From: Actinomadura atramentaria DSM 43919
Lineage (GTDB): Bacteria > Actinomycetota > Actinomycetes > Streptosporangiales > Streptosporangiaceae
Reading direction: 5' to 3'
DNA length: 64,000 nucleotides
Assembly (NCBI RefSeq): GCF_000381885.1
Contig: NZ_KB907217.1
Coordinates: forward strand, 62,001 to 126,000
A program made the position numbers and the translations under genes. Shown in pieces: positions 24,000-33,218 of the stretch (its first letter is position 1; every line of letters begins with the position of its first letter). Below the pieces are notes generated by a model. The model had not been told where the DNA came from, did no database searches, and saw only the letters and a list, made by a program, of their open reading frames with translations.

Positions 24000-24601
24000 G
24001 CGGTGCCCCCCGGCCCGAAGGGCCGCAGCCCGAGTTCCAGGCCGACGAGTTCGCCGGGCGGCCCGGTCCGGGCGAGCCGCAGCGCCTCGGCGCGGTCGCG
24101 CGGTGCGGGCCCGGGCAGCGTCGCGCACACCGCCTCGACGGGCGCGGCGTACGGCGAGGACCGGTCGCGCAGCGCCAGCCGCAGCAGCTCCAGGCCCGCC
24201 CGGTGCTCGGCGAGCAGGTCCGCGCCGCCGTGCAGCGCGGCGAACTCCAGCACGACGGGCAGGAAGTCGGGCAGCTCGCGGGTGGCGGGCTCGACGCCCG
24301 CCGCGCGGTACCGCTCCTTGAGCGCGACGAGCGACGCGCCGCGCCGCCGGGTGTCGCCGTCGCGGTAGTAGGTGAGGTACAGGCAGCAGCGGCGGCGCAG
24401 GTCGAAGGTGGCGACGTAGTCGCGGGCGAGCGCGCCGAGCGGGACGGCGTCCAGGTGGTCCAGGAACGCGGCGAGCCGCGCGGCGGGCTCCCCGGCGGGC
24501 AGGTCCGCGACGGCGGCGCGCAGCAGCGGGCGGCGCGCGTACAGCTCGTCGGTCGGGTACTCCAGCAGCAGGGACGCGGCCTGCCAGACGACGGCGTTCA
24601 C
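23996..24601 (-). CDS. narJ: Nitrate reductase molybdenum cofactor assembly chaperone
   Basis: 201 residues, GTG start overlapping the narH stop. The pattern ASLLLEYPTDEL, HLDAVPLGALARDYVATFDLRRRCCLYLTYYRDGDTRRRG and LPDFLPVVLEFAAL is that of NarJ. It binds apo-NarG and helps insert the Mo-bisMGD cofactor and FS0 cluster before membrane docking. It is not part of the final enzyme. Overlapping starts and stops on both sides show strict translational coupling. Confidence 0.93.
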   Translation of the reverse strand: MNAVVWQAASLLLEYPTDELYARRPLLRAAVADLPAGEPAARLAAFLDHLDAVPLGALARDYVATFDLRRRCCLYLTYYRDGDTRRRGASLVALKERYRAAGVEPATRELPDFLPVVLEFAALHGGADLLAEHRAGLELLRLALRDRSSPYAAPVEAVCATLPGPAPRDRAEALRLARTGPPGELVGLELGLRPFGPGGTA

Positions 24602-26256
24602 TCCTCGCCCTCCTTCTTCTTCTTCGGGCGGTGCGGGAAGAGCCCGCCGGGCCGTCCCTGGCCGTCCCAGTTGAGCAGGTTGACGCGGCCCTTGCGGTCG
24701 GCCGGGTGGACGAGCGCGCCGCCGGTCTGCCGGTCGCGCAGCGCGTGGAAGCTCTCCACCGACGCGCGCTCGGGCCGTCCGGACGCCTCGCCGAACGGGC
24801 CGGGCCGCGCGCCCGCGTCCTCCCCGACCGGGCAGACCGACTCCTCCAGGGCGGCGGCCTCCGCCTCGGCCTGGGTGGGGATGACGTACCGCTCCTCGTA
24901 GCGGGCGAGGGCCAGCAGCCGGTACAGGTCGTCCATGTCGCGTCCGGTCATCCCGACGGCCTCGGCCTTGGCGGGGTCGGCGGGGTCGCCGAGGTTGCGG
25001 TCGCGCATGTACGAGCGGAGCGCGGCGAGGCGGCGCAGAACGCGCGTCACCGGCTCGGGGTCGCCCGCGCTGAACAGCTCCGCCAGGTAGGAGACGGGGA
25101 TGCGCAGCGTCTCGATCGCGCCGAACAGGTTCCCCGCGTCCTCGGCGTCGTGGCCGGTGCCGCGCAGCGCGTCCACGACGGGCGACAGCGGCGGGATGTA
25201 CCAGACCATCGGCATCGTCCGGTACTCCGGGTGCAGCGGCAGCGCGACGCGGAACCGGTTGACCAGCGCGTGGACGGGCGAGTCGCGGGCGGCGCGCACC
25301 CACGCGTCGGGGACGCCGTCGCGGCGCGCTGCCGCCCGCACGTCCGGGTCCTCGGGGTCGAGGAACACGCCGAGCTGCGCCTCGTACAGGGCGGTGTCGT
25401 CCTCGGTCTCGGCGGCCTCGGCGACGCGGTCGGCGTCGTAGAGCAGGACGCCGAGGTAGCGCAGCCGCCCCACGCACGTCTCGGAACAGACGGTGGGCAG
25501 GCCGACCTCCACGCGCGGGTAGCAGAACGTGCATTTCTCGGCCTTGCCGGTGCGGTGGTTGAAGTACACCTTCTTGTAGGGGCAGCCGGTGACGCACATC
25601 CGCCAGCCCCGGCAGCGGTCCTGGTCGACCAGGACGATCCCGTCCTCCTCGCGCTTGTAGATCGCGCCGGACGGGCACGCGGCCATGCACGACGGGTTCA
25701 GGCAGTGCTCGCAGATGCGCGGCAGGTAGAACATGAACACGCGCTCGTAGTCGAGCCGGACGTCCTGCGCGATCTTCTCCACGACGGGGTCGGCGGCGGC
25801 CAGCGCGGGCCCGCCGCCGAGGTCGTCGTCCCAGTTCGCGCTCCACTCGACCTTCATCCGCTCGCCGCTGACGAGCGAGTGGGGCCGCGCGACGGGGAAG
25901 TCGTCGCCGAGCGGCGCGGTGGTGAGGCTCGCGTAGTCGTAGGTCCACGGCTCGTAGTAGTCGCCGATGGACGGCATGAGCGGGTTGGAGAAGATCGTCA
26001 GCAGGCGGCGGGCGCGGCCGCCCGAGCGGGGCCGCAGCCGCCCGCGCCGGTCCAGCTCCCAGCCGCCGCGCCAGCGGTCCTGGTCCTCGTAGCGGCGCGG
26101 GTAGCCCTGGCCGGGCCGGGTCTCGACGTTGTTGAACCACACGTACTCGGTGCCGGACCGGTTCGTCCACGCCTGCTTGCACGTCACCGAGCAGGTGTGG
26201 CACCCGATGCACTTGTCGAGGTTCATGACCATCGCGAGCTGCGCCATGACGCGCAT
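24598..26256 (-). CDS. narH: Respiratory nitrate reductase beta subunit (Fe-S)
   Basis: 552 residues. The ATG at 26256 overlaps the narG stop (TGATG) and AGGAGG sits just upstream inside narG. Cys clusters in order: CIGCHTCSVTC, CEHCLNPSCMAAC, CRGWRMCVTGC, CTFC and CSETC. The Trp in CRGWRMC marks the [3Fe-4S] site as in E. coli NarH. The C-terminus is Lys/Glu-rich (KKKKEGEE). It relays electrons from haem b in NarI to NarG. Confidence 0.95.
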   Translation of the reverse strand: MRVMAQLAMVMNLDKCIGCHTCSVTCKQAWTNRSGTEYVWFNNVETRPGQGYPRRYEDQDRWRGGWELDRRGRLRPRSGGRARRLLTIFSNPLMPSIGDYYEPWTYDYASLTTAPLGDDFPVARPHSLVSGERMKVEWSANWDDDLGGGPALAAADPVVEKIAQDVRLDYERVFMFYLPRICEHCLNPSCMAACPSGAIYKREEDGIVLVDQDRCRGWRMCVTGCPYKKVYFNHRTGKAEKCTFCYPRVEVGLPTVCSETCVGRLRYLGVLLYDADRVAEAAETEDDTALYEAQLGVFLDPEDPDVRAAARRDGVPDAWVRAARDSPVHALVNRFRVALPLHPEYRTMPMVWYIPPLSPVVDALRGTGHDAEDAGNLFGAIETLRIPVSYLAELFSAGDPEPVTRVLRRLAALRSYMRDRNLGDPADPAKAEAVGMTGRDMDDLYRLLALARYEERYVIPTQAEAEAAALEESVCPVGEDAGARPGPFGEASGRPERASVESFHALRDRQTGGALVHPADRKGRVNLLNWDGQGRPGGLFPHRPKKKKEGEE

Positions 26257-29200
26257 CAGTACGTCACCTCCTGGGAGCGGCGGCGGATGACGGTGATCTC
26301 GTCGCGCTGGTTGCCCGTCGGGCCGTGGTAGTTGAAGGCGTAGGAGAGCTGCGCGTACCCGCCGACGAGGTGGGTGGGTTTGACGAGCAGCCGGGTCAGG
26401 GAGTTGTGGATGCCGCCGCGCCGCCCGGTGCGCTCGGCGAGCGGCATGTCGATGACGCGTTCCTGGGCGTGGTGGTAGTAGACGGTCCCGGCGGGCATCC
26501 GGTGCGACACGACCGCCCGCGCGACGACGGTCCCGTTGCGGTTCTCCATCTCGACCCAGTCGTTGTCGGCGACGCCGATCCGCCGCGCGTCCGCGACGCT
26601 GATCCACACGGTCGGGCCGCCCCGCGACAGGGTGAGCATGAGCAGGTTGTCCTGGTACTCGGAGTGGATCGACCACTTGGAGTGCGGGGTCAGGTAGCGG
26701 ACGGCGAGCCCCGCCGCGCCGTCCTCGCCGGGCACGGGTTCGCCGAGCAGGCCGTGCAGGTCCAGGGGCGGGCGGAACACCGGGAGCTGTTCGCCGAGTT
26801 CGGCGATCCAGGCGTGGTCGAGGAAGAAGTGCATGCGGCCGGTGAGGGTGTGCCACGGCTTGCCGTACTCGGTGTTGACGGTGAACGGCGCGTAGCGGCG
26901 GTCGGGGGCCTCGATCCCGGACCACTCCGGGGACGGCCCGACCTCGACGGGGTGCTCGCGGGCGTCGGCGAACGTGACGCGCCGCCGCAGCCCCTCCTCG
27001 GCGAGGGCGTCGAAGGACTTCCCGGTGCGTTCGGCGAGCTGCGCGAAGCCCTGCGCGGCGAGCCGCCCGTTGCTGGTGCCCGACAGCGCCAGGATCGCCT
27101 CGCACCAGTCGGCGGCGGTGGCGAGGCGGGGCCGCCCGTCGTCGGTGGTCCCGGCGCGCTCGGCGAGCCACCCGACCTCCCGGTCGGGGTGGAACACGAC
27201 GCCCTTGACGGGCAGCCCGGCGGTCTCGGCCTTCGGGCCGAGCGCGGCCATCCGGGCGGCGACGGCCGGATAGTCGCGCTCCACGACGGTGAACGCGGGG
27301 GCGGTGCCGTCCGGGGAGCCGAACGGCGCGCCCCGCTCCCCCGGCGTGTCGTGCTGGAGCGGCTGGGCGACCAGGTCGCGGCGGACGCCGAGCCGGTCGC
27401 GGGCCAGGCCGCTGAACCGGTCCGCGAGGGCCTGGAAGGCGTCCAGGTCGCTGCGGGCCTCCCACGGCGGGTCCACGGCCGGGTTGAACGCGTGGACGAA
27501 CGGGTGCATGTCGGTCGAGGACAGATCGTGCTTCTCGTACCAGGTCGCGGCGGGCAGGACGAGGTCGGACAGCAGCGTCGTGGACGTCATCCGGAAGTCG
27601 ATCGACAGCAGCAGGTCGAGCTTGCCGCGCGGGGCCTCGGCGCGCCACGCGACGTCGGCGGGGCGGCGGCGGGGCGGCGCCTCGTCGGCGTCGAAGGCGC
27701 CGTGGGTGCCGAGCAGGTGCCGCAGGAAGTACTCGTCGCCCTTGGCGGACGAGCCGAGCAGGTTCGCGCGCCACACCAGCAGGACGCGCGGCCAGTTCTC
27801 CGGGGCGTCGGGGTCGGCGGTGGCGTGGCGGAGCCGTCCGGCGGCGAGTTCGGCGGCGACGAACTCCGCCGGGTCCGCGCCGCTCGCGTCGGCGTCGTCG
27901 GCGAGGTCGAGCGGGTTGCGGTCGAAGAACGGCGCGAACGGCGTCCAGCCCGTCGCGGCGGCGCGGGCGACCAGGTCGGCGGTGTGCGCGCCGCGCAGCA
28001 GCCCGGCGGCGAGCGGGGACGCCAGCGCGTCCGTCCGGTAGGCGTCGTAGCGCCACTGGTCGGTGTGCAGGTAGAAGTACGGCGTCGCCGGGATCTGCCG
28101 GGCGGGGCGGACCCAGTCCAGGCCGAACGCGAGCTGCGCCCAGCCGGTGAACGGGCGGATCTTCTCCTGTCCGACGTAGTGCGCCCAGCCGCCGCCGTTG
28201 CGGCCCTGGCAGCCGGTGAGCAGGAGCGGCGCGAGGATCGCGCGGTAGATCGTGTCGCCGTGGAACCACTGGTTCGCGCCCGCGCCGAGGATGATCATGC
28301 AGCGGCCGCCGGTCTTCTCGGCGGTCGCGGCGAACTCGCGGGCGATCCGGACGGCGGTCGCGGCGGGGACGGAGGTGATCTCCTCCTGCCACGCGGGCGT
28401 GTACGGCCGCGACGCGTCGTCGTAGGACGCGGGCCAGTCGCCGGGAAGTCCGGGGCGGGCCACGCCGTACTGGGCGAGCATCAGGTCGAACACGGTCGTG
28501 ACCCTGCGCCCGGCGACCGTGCGGACGGGGACGCCCCGGCGCAGGATTTCGCCGGACCCGTCCGGGGTGTCGAAGCGCGGCAGCAGCACCTCGGCGCCGC
28601 CGTCCCCGTTCTCGACGGACAGCAGCGGTTCGATGCCGTCGAGGTCGAGGTTCCAGCGGCCCTTGCCGCTCTCGCTCCACCGGAAGCCGAGCGACCCGCC
28701 CGGTACGACGGGCGCGCCGTCCGCGCCGAGCAGGACGGTCTTCCACGCCGCGTCCTCCCCGGTGTCGCCGAGGTCGGCGGCGGTGAGGAACCGGCCCGGC
28801 ACGTACGCGCCGTCGCGTTCCTCCAGCGTGACCAGGAACGGCAGGTCGGTGAACCGGGCGACGTACTCGGCGAACGCGGGGACGCGGCGCTCGACGAAGC
28901 ATTCGCGCAGGATCACGTGGCCCATCGCCATCGCCAGCGCGCCGTCGGTGCCGGGGTGCGGGTGCAGCCACTCGTCGGCGAACTTGGTCGCGTCGGAGTA
29001 GTCCGGCGACAGGACGACGACCTTCTGCCCCCGGTAGCGGGCCTCGGCCATCCAGTGCGCGTCGGGGGTGCGGGTCACCGGGACGTTGGAGCCCCACAGC
29101 AGCAGGTACGCCGCGTCCCACCAGTCGGCGGACTCGGGGACGTCGGTCTGGTCGCCGAACACCTGAGGCGAGGCGATCGGCAGATCGGCGTACCAGTCGT

Positions 29201-29864
29201 AGAACGACAGCATCGTCCCGCCGAGCAGCGACACGAACCGCGATCCGGCGGCGTGCGACACCATCGACATCGCCGGGATCGGGGAGAACCCGGCGATCCG
29301 GTCGGGGCCGTGCTCGGCGATGGTGTGGACGTGCGCGGCCGCCGCGATCTCCAGCGCCTCGTCCCACGAGACGCGCACCAGGCCGCCCTTGCCGCGCGCC
29401 TCCTGGTACCGGCGGCGCCGCTCGGGGTCCCCGACGATCTCCGCCCACGCCGCGACCGGGTCGCCCAGCCGCCCGCGCGCCTCCCGGTACATCTCGACCA
29501 GGACGCCGCGCGCGTACGGGAACCGCACCCGCGTGGGCGAGTAGGTGTACCAGGAGAACGCCGCGCCGCGCGGGCAGCCGCGCGGCTCGTAGGCGGGCCG
29601 GTCGGGTCCGGCGGAGGGGTAGTCGGTCTCCTGCGCCTCCCAGGTGATGACGCCGTCCTTGACGTACACCTTCCAGGAGCACGAGCCGGTGCAGTTTACG
29701 CCGTGCGTGGACCGGACGACCTTGTCGTGGCTCCAGCGGTCCCGGTAGAAGACGTCGCCCTCGCGGCCGCCCCGGAGGTGGACGGCGCGCAGGTCGGGCG
29801 CGACGTCGGCCCGCGCGAAGGTCTCGGCGAAGAACCGCCCGGTGCGCAGCAGCGCGTCGCTCAT
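26256..29864 (-). CDS. narG: Respiratory nitrate reductase alpha subunit (Mo-bisMGD)
   Basis: 1202 residues, normal for NarG. The N-terminal FS0 ligands lie in STHGVNCTGSCSWK (His and Cys residues) with a further Cys in RGCPRGAAFSW. GDQTDVPESADWWD covers the region of the Mo-coordinating Asp. No Tat signal is visible, as expected for the cytoplasm-facing enzyme. The ATG at 29864 has a G-rich ribosome site (GGGGGGCGGG); longer upstream extensions would run into the siderophore gene's promoter. It reduces nitrate to nitrite during oxygen limitation. A dyad lies upstream at 29880-29916. Confidence 0.95.
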   Translation of the reverse strand: MSDALLRTGRFFAETFARADVAPDLRAVHLRGGREGDVFYRDRWSHDKVVRSTHGVNCTGSCSWKVYVKDGVITWEAQETDYPSAGPDRPAYEPRGCPRGAAFSWYTYSPTRVRFPYARGVLVEMYREARGRLGDPVAAWAEIVGDPERRRRYQEARGKGGLVRVSWDEALEIAAAAHVHTIAEHGPDRIAGFSPIPAMSMVSHAAGSRFVSLLGGTMLSFYDWYADLPIASPQVFGDQTDVPESADWWDAAYLLLWGSNVPVTRTPDAHWMAEARYRGQKVVVLSPDYSDATKFADEWLHPHPGTDGALAMAMGHVILRECFVERRVPAFAEYVARFTDLPFLVTLEERDGAYVPGRFLTAADLGDTGEDAAWKTVLLGADGAPVVPGGSLGFRWSESGKGRWNLDLDGIEPLLSVENGDGGAEVLLPRFDTPDGSGEILRRGVPVRTVAGRRVTTVFDLMLAQYGVARPGLPGDWPASYDDASRPYTPAWQEEITSVPAATAVRIAREFAATAEKTGGRCMIILGAGANQWFHGDTIYRAILAPLLLTGCQGRNGGGWAHYVGQEKIRPFTGWAQLAFGLDWVRPARQIPATPYFYLHTDQWRYDAYRTDALASPLAAGLLRGAHTADLVARAAATGWTPFAPFFDRNPLDLADDADASGADPAEFVAAELAAGRLRHATADPDAPENWPRVLLVWRANLLGSSAKGDEYFLRHLLGTHGAFDADEAPPRRRPADVAWRAEAPRGKLDLLLSIDFRMTSTTLLSDLVLPAATWYEKHDLSSTDMHPFVHAFNPAVDPPWEARSDLDAFQALADRFSGLARDRLGVRRDLVAQPLQHDTPGERGAPFGSPDGTAPAFTVVERDYPAVAARMAALGPKAETAGLPVKGVVFHPDREVGWLAERAGTTDDGRPRLATAADWCEAILALSGTSNGRLAAQGFAQLAERTGKSFDALAEEGLRRRVTFADAREHPVEVGPSPEWSGIEAPDRRYAPFTVNTEYGKPWHTLTGRMHFFLDHAWIAELGEQLPVFRPPLDLHGLLGEPVPGEDGAAGLAVRYLTPHSKWSIHSEYQDNLLMLTLSRGGPTVWISVADARRIGVADNDWVEMENRNGTVVARAVVSHRMPAGTVYYHHAQERVIDMPLAERTGRRGGIHNSLTRLLVKPTHLVGGYAQLSYAFNYHGPTGNQRDEITVIRRRSQEVTY

Positions 29865-29879
29865 CCCGCCCCCCGACAA

Positions 29880-29916
29880 GATCATCCAGTGCGGTATTCC
29901 CCCGTCCCGGATGATC
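29880..29916. promoter_or_regulatory. Spaced inverted repeat upstream of narG
   Basis: GATCATCC (29880-29887) and GGATGATC (29909-29916) are exact inverted copies 21 bp apart. They lie 16-52 bp upstream of the narG start, where a regulator of the operon could bind. No canonical DosR or FNR site is visible in this interval. Confidence 0.45.
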
Positions 29917-29952
29917 AACCGGCCGGACCCGCGCCTCACCCCGGCGGGCACG

Positions 29953-29966
29953 TTAGGCTTACCTAA
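29953..29966. promoter_or_regulatory. Iron box (DmdR/IdeR-type)
   Basis: TTAGGCTTACCTAA matches the last 14 bases of the 19-bp IdeR/DmdR1 consensus (TTAGSCTWACCTWA) exactly. It lies 25 bp before the start of the siderophore-interacting protein gene, so that gene should be repressed by iron-loaded DtxR-family regulator. The divergent narG gene starts about 90 bp away and might also feel it. Confidence 0.8.
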
Positions 29967-29991
29967 GCAATTCCTTCCGATCGGAGGACGC

Positions 29992-30837
29992 ATGGCGAAG
30001 GAGCAGGCCCGAAAAGGCCCCGCCCTCAGCACCGGGACGGTGGTCCGCACCGAACGGATCACCCCGCACATGATCCGCGTCGTCCTCGGCGGGCCGGGAC
30101 TCACCGGCTTCCCCGCGGGCGAGTTCACCGACCACTACGTCAAGCTGCTGTTCCCGCGGCCCGGCGTGAGCTACCCCGAGCCGTTCGACATGGCGGCCGT
30201 CCGCGCGGAGTACCCGCGCGACCAGTGGCCCGTCACGCGGACCTACACCGTCCGCGCGTGGGACGCCGACGCGGGCGAGCTGACCCTGGACTTCGTGTAC
30301 CACGGCGACACCGGCCTCGCCGGGCCGTGGGCCGAGGCCGCCAGGCCGGGCGACGAGATCCGGTTCCTCGGCCCCGGCGGCGCGTACGCGCCCGACCCGG
30401 ACGCGGGCTGGCACCTGCTCGCGGGCGACGAGAGCGCCCTGCCGGCCATCGCCGCCGCCCTGGAGCGGATCGGCGACGGCGTGCCCGTCCGCGCGTTCGT
30501 CGAGGTCGCCGACGCGGCAGAGCGGCAGGACCTCAAGGTCCCCGGCGGCGCGGAGGTCGTCTGGCTGGAGCGCGGCGGGCGGCGCGTCGGGGAGGCGCTG
30601 ACCGAGGCGGTCCGCGCGCTGGAGTTCCCGCCCGGCGAGATCCACGCGTTCGTCCACGGCGAGGCCGGGTTCGTCCGCGACCTGCGCCGGTACCTGCGCG
30701 TGGAGAAGGGGATTCCGCTGGAGCGGCTGTCGATCTCCGGCTACTGGCGGGTCGGCCGCGACGAGGACGGCTGGCAGTCCGCCAAGCGCGAGTGGAACCG
30801 CGAGGTCGAGGAAGAGGAGGCCCGCGCGCTCGGCTGA
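29992..30837 (+). CDS. Siderophore-interacting protein (FAD-dependent ferric-siderophore reductase, ViuB-like)
   Basis: 281 residues. An FAD-binding domain (res. about 20-135, with PRDQWPVTRTYTVRAW containing the RxYT flavin motif and GPWAEAARPGDEIRFLGPGG) precedes the SIP NAD(P)-binding domain, ending ISGYWRVGRDEDGWQ, which is diagnostic. It reduces Fe(III) in imported siderophores in the cytoplasm. TCGGAGGACGC precedes the ATG at 29992. An iron box immediately upstream fits iron-regulated expression. No siderophore synthesis or uptake gene is adjacent. Confidence 0.94.
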   Translation: MAKEQARKGPALSTGTVVRTERITPHMIRVVLGGPGLTGFPAGEFTDHYVKLLFPRPGVSYPEPFDMAAVRAEYPRDQWPVTRTYTVRAWDADAGELTLDFVYHGDTGLAGPWAEAARPGDEIRFLGPGGAYAPDPDAGWHLLAGDESALPAIAAALERIGDGVPVRAFVEVADAAERQDLKVPGGAEVVWLERGGRRVGEALTEAVRALEFPPGEIHAFVHGEAGFVRDLRRYLRVEKGIPLERLSISGYWRVGRDEDGWQSAKREWNREVEEEEARALG

Positions 30838-30859
30838 GCCCGGCCCGGCGCGGCCCCGC

Positions 30860-32194
30860 TCAGGCGGTGGCCGCGGCGGCGTCCGGCCCGTCGGCGAACC
30901 CCGGCAGCCAGCGCAGCGCCTCCGCGCGGAACGCTCCCTCGGTCTCGAGCTGGCACAGCACGCCGCCGCACGCCGCGAGCGCCCGGCTCACCGCCAGGTA
31001 CTCCGGCGGCAGCCGCAGGTGCCGGGCCAGGCCGCCCGGCCGGAGCTGCCCGGCCATGCCGAGCCCGCGCGCGGTCTGCTCGCGCATCCACGCGCGCGTG
31101 TACCGGAACGTCTCCTCCTGGAACGGCTCGACGTGCGGGGCGACGAGCGCGGCGACCTCCTCGGCGTCCACCTCGGCGTCGGCGTCCAGGAACCCCTCCG
31201 CGCGCAGCCACGCGGCGACCTCCTCGGCGTCGCCGAGCGTCCCGATCCGCAGCAGCCGTCCCAGCGACTCCTGGAGCCGCGCGGGGACGCGCGCCGCGCC
31301 GCCGAAGTCCAGCACGCCGAGCCGCCCGTCCGGCAGCAGCCGGAAGTTGCCCGGGTGCGGGTCGATGTGGATGCGCTCGCAGCGGACGGGCCCCGACAGG
31401 ATGAACCGGAACAGCAGCAGCCCGGCCCGGTCCCGCTCGGCCTGGTCGTCCCCGGCGATGACGCGGGCCAGCGGCTTGCCCTCGATCCACTCGGTGACCA
31501 GCACGTTCCCCGACTGCGCGACGACGCCGGGCACGACGAAGTCCGGATCGCCGTCGTACGCGGCGTGGAACGCCTTCTGCGCCCGCGCCTCGTCGACGTA
31601 GTCGAGTTCCTTCTCCAGCCGCCGCCGCAGGTCGGAGACGACCGCCTTCATGTCCATCCCGGGGAACAGCGGCGACACCACGCGGCTCAGCCGGGAGAGC
31701 TGCTTGAAGTCGTTCATCAGCGCCTCGTCCGCGCCGGGGTACTGCACCTTGACGGCCACCTCGCGGCCGTCGTGCCACACCGCCCGGTGGACCTGCCCGA
31801 TCGACGCGGCCGCCGCGGGCCGGTCGTCGAACTCGGCGAACAGGTTGCGCCAGCCCGGCCCGAGGCCCTCGGCCAGCACGCGGTGCGTGGTCTCGGCGGG
31901 CAGCGGCGGCGCGGCCTCCTGGAGCTTGGTGAGGCTCGCGCGGAACGGCGCGGCGACCTCCTCCGGCAGCCCCGCCTCGAAGATCGACAGCAGTTGGCCG
32001 ACCTTCATCGCGCCGCCCTTGAGCTCCCCCAGCACCGAGAAGAGCTGCTCGGCCGTGCGGCGCTGCACCTCGGCGGCGACCGCCTCGGCCGGGCGGCCCA
32101 CGGTCCGCTTGCCGAACCCGAGCGCGGTGCGGCCCGCGAAGCCCAGGGGCAGCGTGGCGAGCTTGGCGGTCCGCGTCACCGCGCGGCGGGGCAT
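30860..32194 (-). CDS. ABC1/UbiB-family atypical kinase-like protein (AarF)
   Basis: 444 residues. Landmarks of the ABC1 family are the KxGQ motif MKVGQLLSIFEAGLPEE, the Ala-rich loop PAAAASIGQVHRAVW replacing the Gly-rich loop, catalytic-like HIDPHPGNF, and DFGG in RLGVLDFGGAARV. ABC1 proteins bind nucleotides and support quinone or lipid metabolism; actinobacteria usually have several. The ATG at 32194 is taken as start; a TTG three codons upstream has a better placed GGGAG and may be the true start. It is cytoplasmic and follows the PAP2 gene on the same strand. Confidence 0.9.
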   Translation of the reverse strand: MPRRAVTRTAKLATLPLGFAGRTALGFGKRTVGRPAEAVAAEVQRRTAEQLFSVLGELKGGAMKVGQLLSIFEAGLPEEVAAPFRASLTKLQEAAPPLPAETTHRVLAEGLGPGWRNLFAEFDDRPAAAASIGQVHRAVWHDGREVAVKVQYPGADEALMNDFKQLSRLSRVVSPLFPGMDMKAVVSDLRRRLEKELDYVDEARAQKAFHAAYDGDPDFVVPGVVAQSGNVLVTEWIEGKPLARVIAGDDQAERDRAGLLLFRFILSGPVRCERIHIDPHPGNFRLLPDGRLGVLDFGGAARVPARLQESLGRLLRIGTLGDAEEVAAWLRAEGFLDADAEVDAEEVAALVAPHVEPFQEETFRYTRAWMREQTARGLGMAGQLRPGGLARHLRLPPEYLAVSRALAACGGVLCQLETEGAFRAEALRWLPGFADGPDAAAATA

Positions 32195-32238
32195 GTCGTT
32201 CAAGATGACTCCCAGGGGGGCGACCCCCGCGACACCGG

Positions 32239-33105
32239 TCAGGCGCGTGGTGTCCGTGGGATCTGCGTCTTTGGCACCGACTCTATAACCCCGGCGGGCC
32301 CCTCCCCCAGATCCCGCGCGGGCGGGGCCGCCGGGGCCGCGGTCTCCTGGACGGCCTTCCTGCGGAGGGGTTCGAGGGCGATGAGGACGGCGGTGAGCAG
32401 CAGCGTCGCGATGATGCCGTCCAGCCAGTAGTGGTTCGCGGTGCCGACGACCACGAGCGTCGTGGCGATGGGATGGGCGAGCCAGAGCCAGCGCCAGCGG
32501 GTGCGGGTCGCGGCGATGAGGCCGACCGCGATGATGATCGCCCAGCCGATGTGCAGGGACGGCATCGCGGCGTACTGGTTGGCGACGGTGTCGGTCTGCG
32601 GGGACCCGTACACCGCCGGGCCGAACCGCGCGCCGGTGTCGACCAGGCCGGTCGTCGCGAGCATGCGGGGCGGGGCGAGCGGGACGGCGAAGTGCAGGAC
32701 GAGCGCGAGCGCCGTCAGGCCCACCACGACCCAGCGGATCCACCGGTAGAACGCGGGCCGCCGCAGGTACGTCCACAGCAGGAACAGGCCCATGACGGGG
32801 AAGTGGACGTAGGCGTAGTACGAGTCCGCGAGGTGGATCAGCGGGACGCTGTGCAGCAGCGCGTCCTGGATCGCGTTCTCGTGCGGCAGCCGCACGTCGC
32901 GCTCGAACCGCCAGACGTCGTGGGCGTTGCGGAACGCCTCGGGGACGCGGTCGTCGGCGGCGACGCGGCCGATCTTGTAGACGGTGAACAGCACCGCGAT
33001 CAGGATCAGCTCGCGGACCGGGCGGGGGCGCGGTCCGGGAACGATCCAGCGGCGCGAAGCCGGCACGGGGGCGGGGGCGGGGGGTTTGGGCGACAGGAGT
33101 CTCAT
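32239..33105 (-). CDS. PAP2-superfamily membrane phosphatase (Aur1/inositolphosphotransferase-like)
   Basis: 288 residues with about six hydrophobic segments. The phosphatase motifs are in AAMPSLHIGWAIIIA and ANHYWLDGIIATLLL, the SxH and RxxxxxHxxxD-type regions of the PAP2_3 branch. The N-terminus is Pro-rich and cytoplasmic; the C-terminus carries Ala/Pro-rich low complexity. Members dephosphorylate or transfer head groups of phospholipids, such as phosphatidylinositol phosphate transfer. A GAGG ribosome site precedes the ATG. A hairpin at 33167-33202 separates it from the MMPL gene. Confidence 0.85.
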   Translation of the reverse strand: MRLLSPKPPAPAPVPASRRWIVPGPRPRPVRELILIAVLFTVYKIGRVAADDRVPEAFRNAHDVWRFERDVRLPHENAIQDALLHSVPLIHLADSYYAYVHFPVMGLFLLWTYLRRPAFYRWIRWVVVGLTALALVLHFAVPLAPPRMLATTGLVDTGARFGPAVYGSPQTDTVANQYAAMPSLHIGWAIIIAVGLIAATRTRWRWLWLAHPIATTLVVVGTANHYWLDGIIATLLLTAVLIALEPLRRKAVQETAAPAAPPARDLGEGPAGVIESVPKTQIPRTPRA

Positions 33106-33166
33106 GGGGCGGTCCTCGAGGGGGTGGGGCCGCCGGGTCGTGCGTGGCGCGGCTCGGCGGGACCGG

Positions 33167-33202
33167 GCGCGGGGCCGCCCTCGGGAGGGGGCGGCCCCGC
33201 GC
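33167..33202. terminator. Hairpin after the MMPL gene
   Basis: GCGCGGGGCCGCCC and GGGCGGCCCCGCGC are exact inverted copies around an 8-nt loop, 17 bp beyond the stop of the leftward MMPL gene. No U-tract. Confidence 0.65.
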
Positions 33203-33218
33203 CCGCGGCGAGCCGGTG

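Noticed and set aside
26257..29682. A very long leftward open frame that continues narH upstream through the whole narG region
   Set aside because: Only the part after 26256 has NarH sequence. The rest is an Arg/Pro-rich shadow of narG in another frame, as expected at this G+C content.
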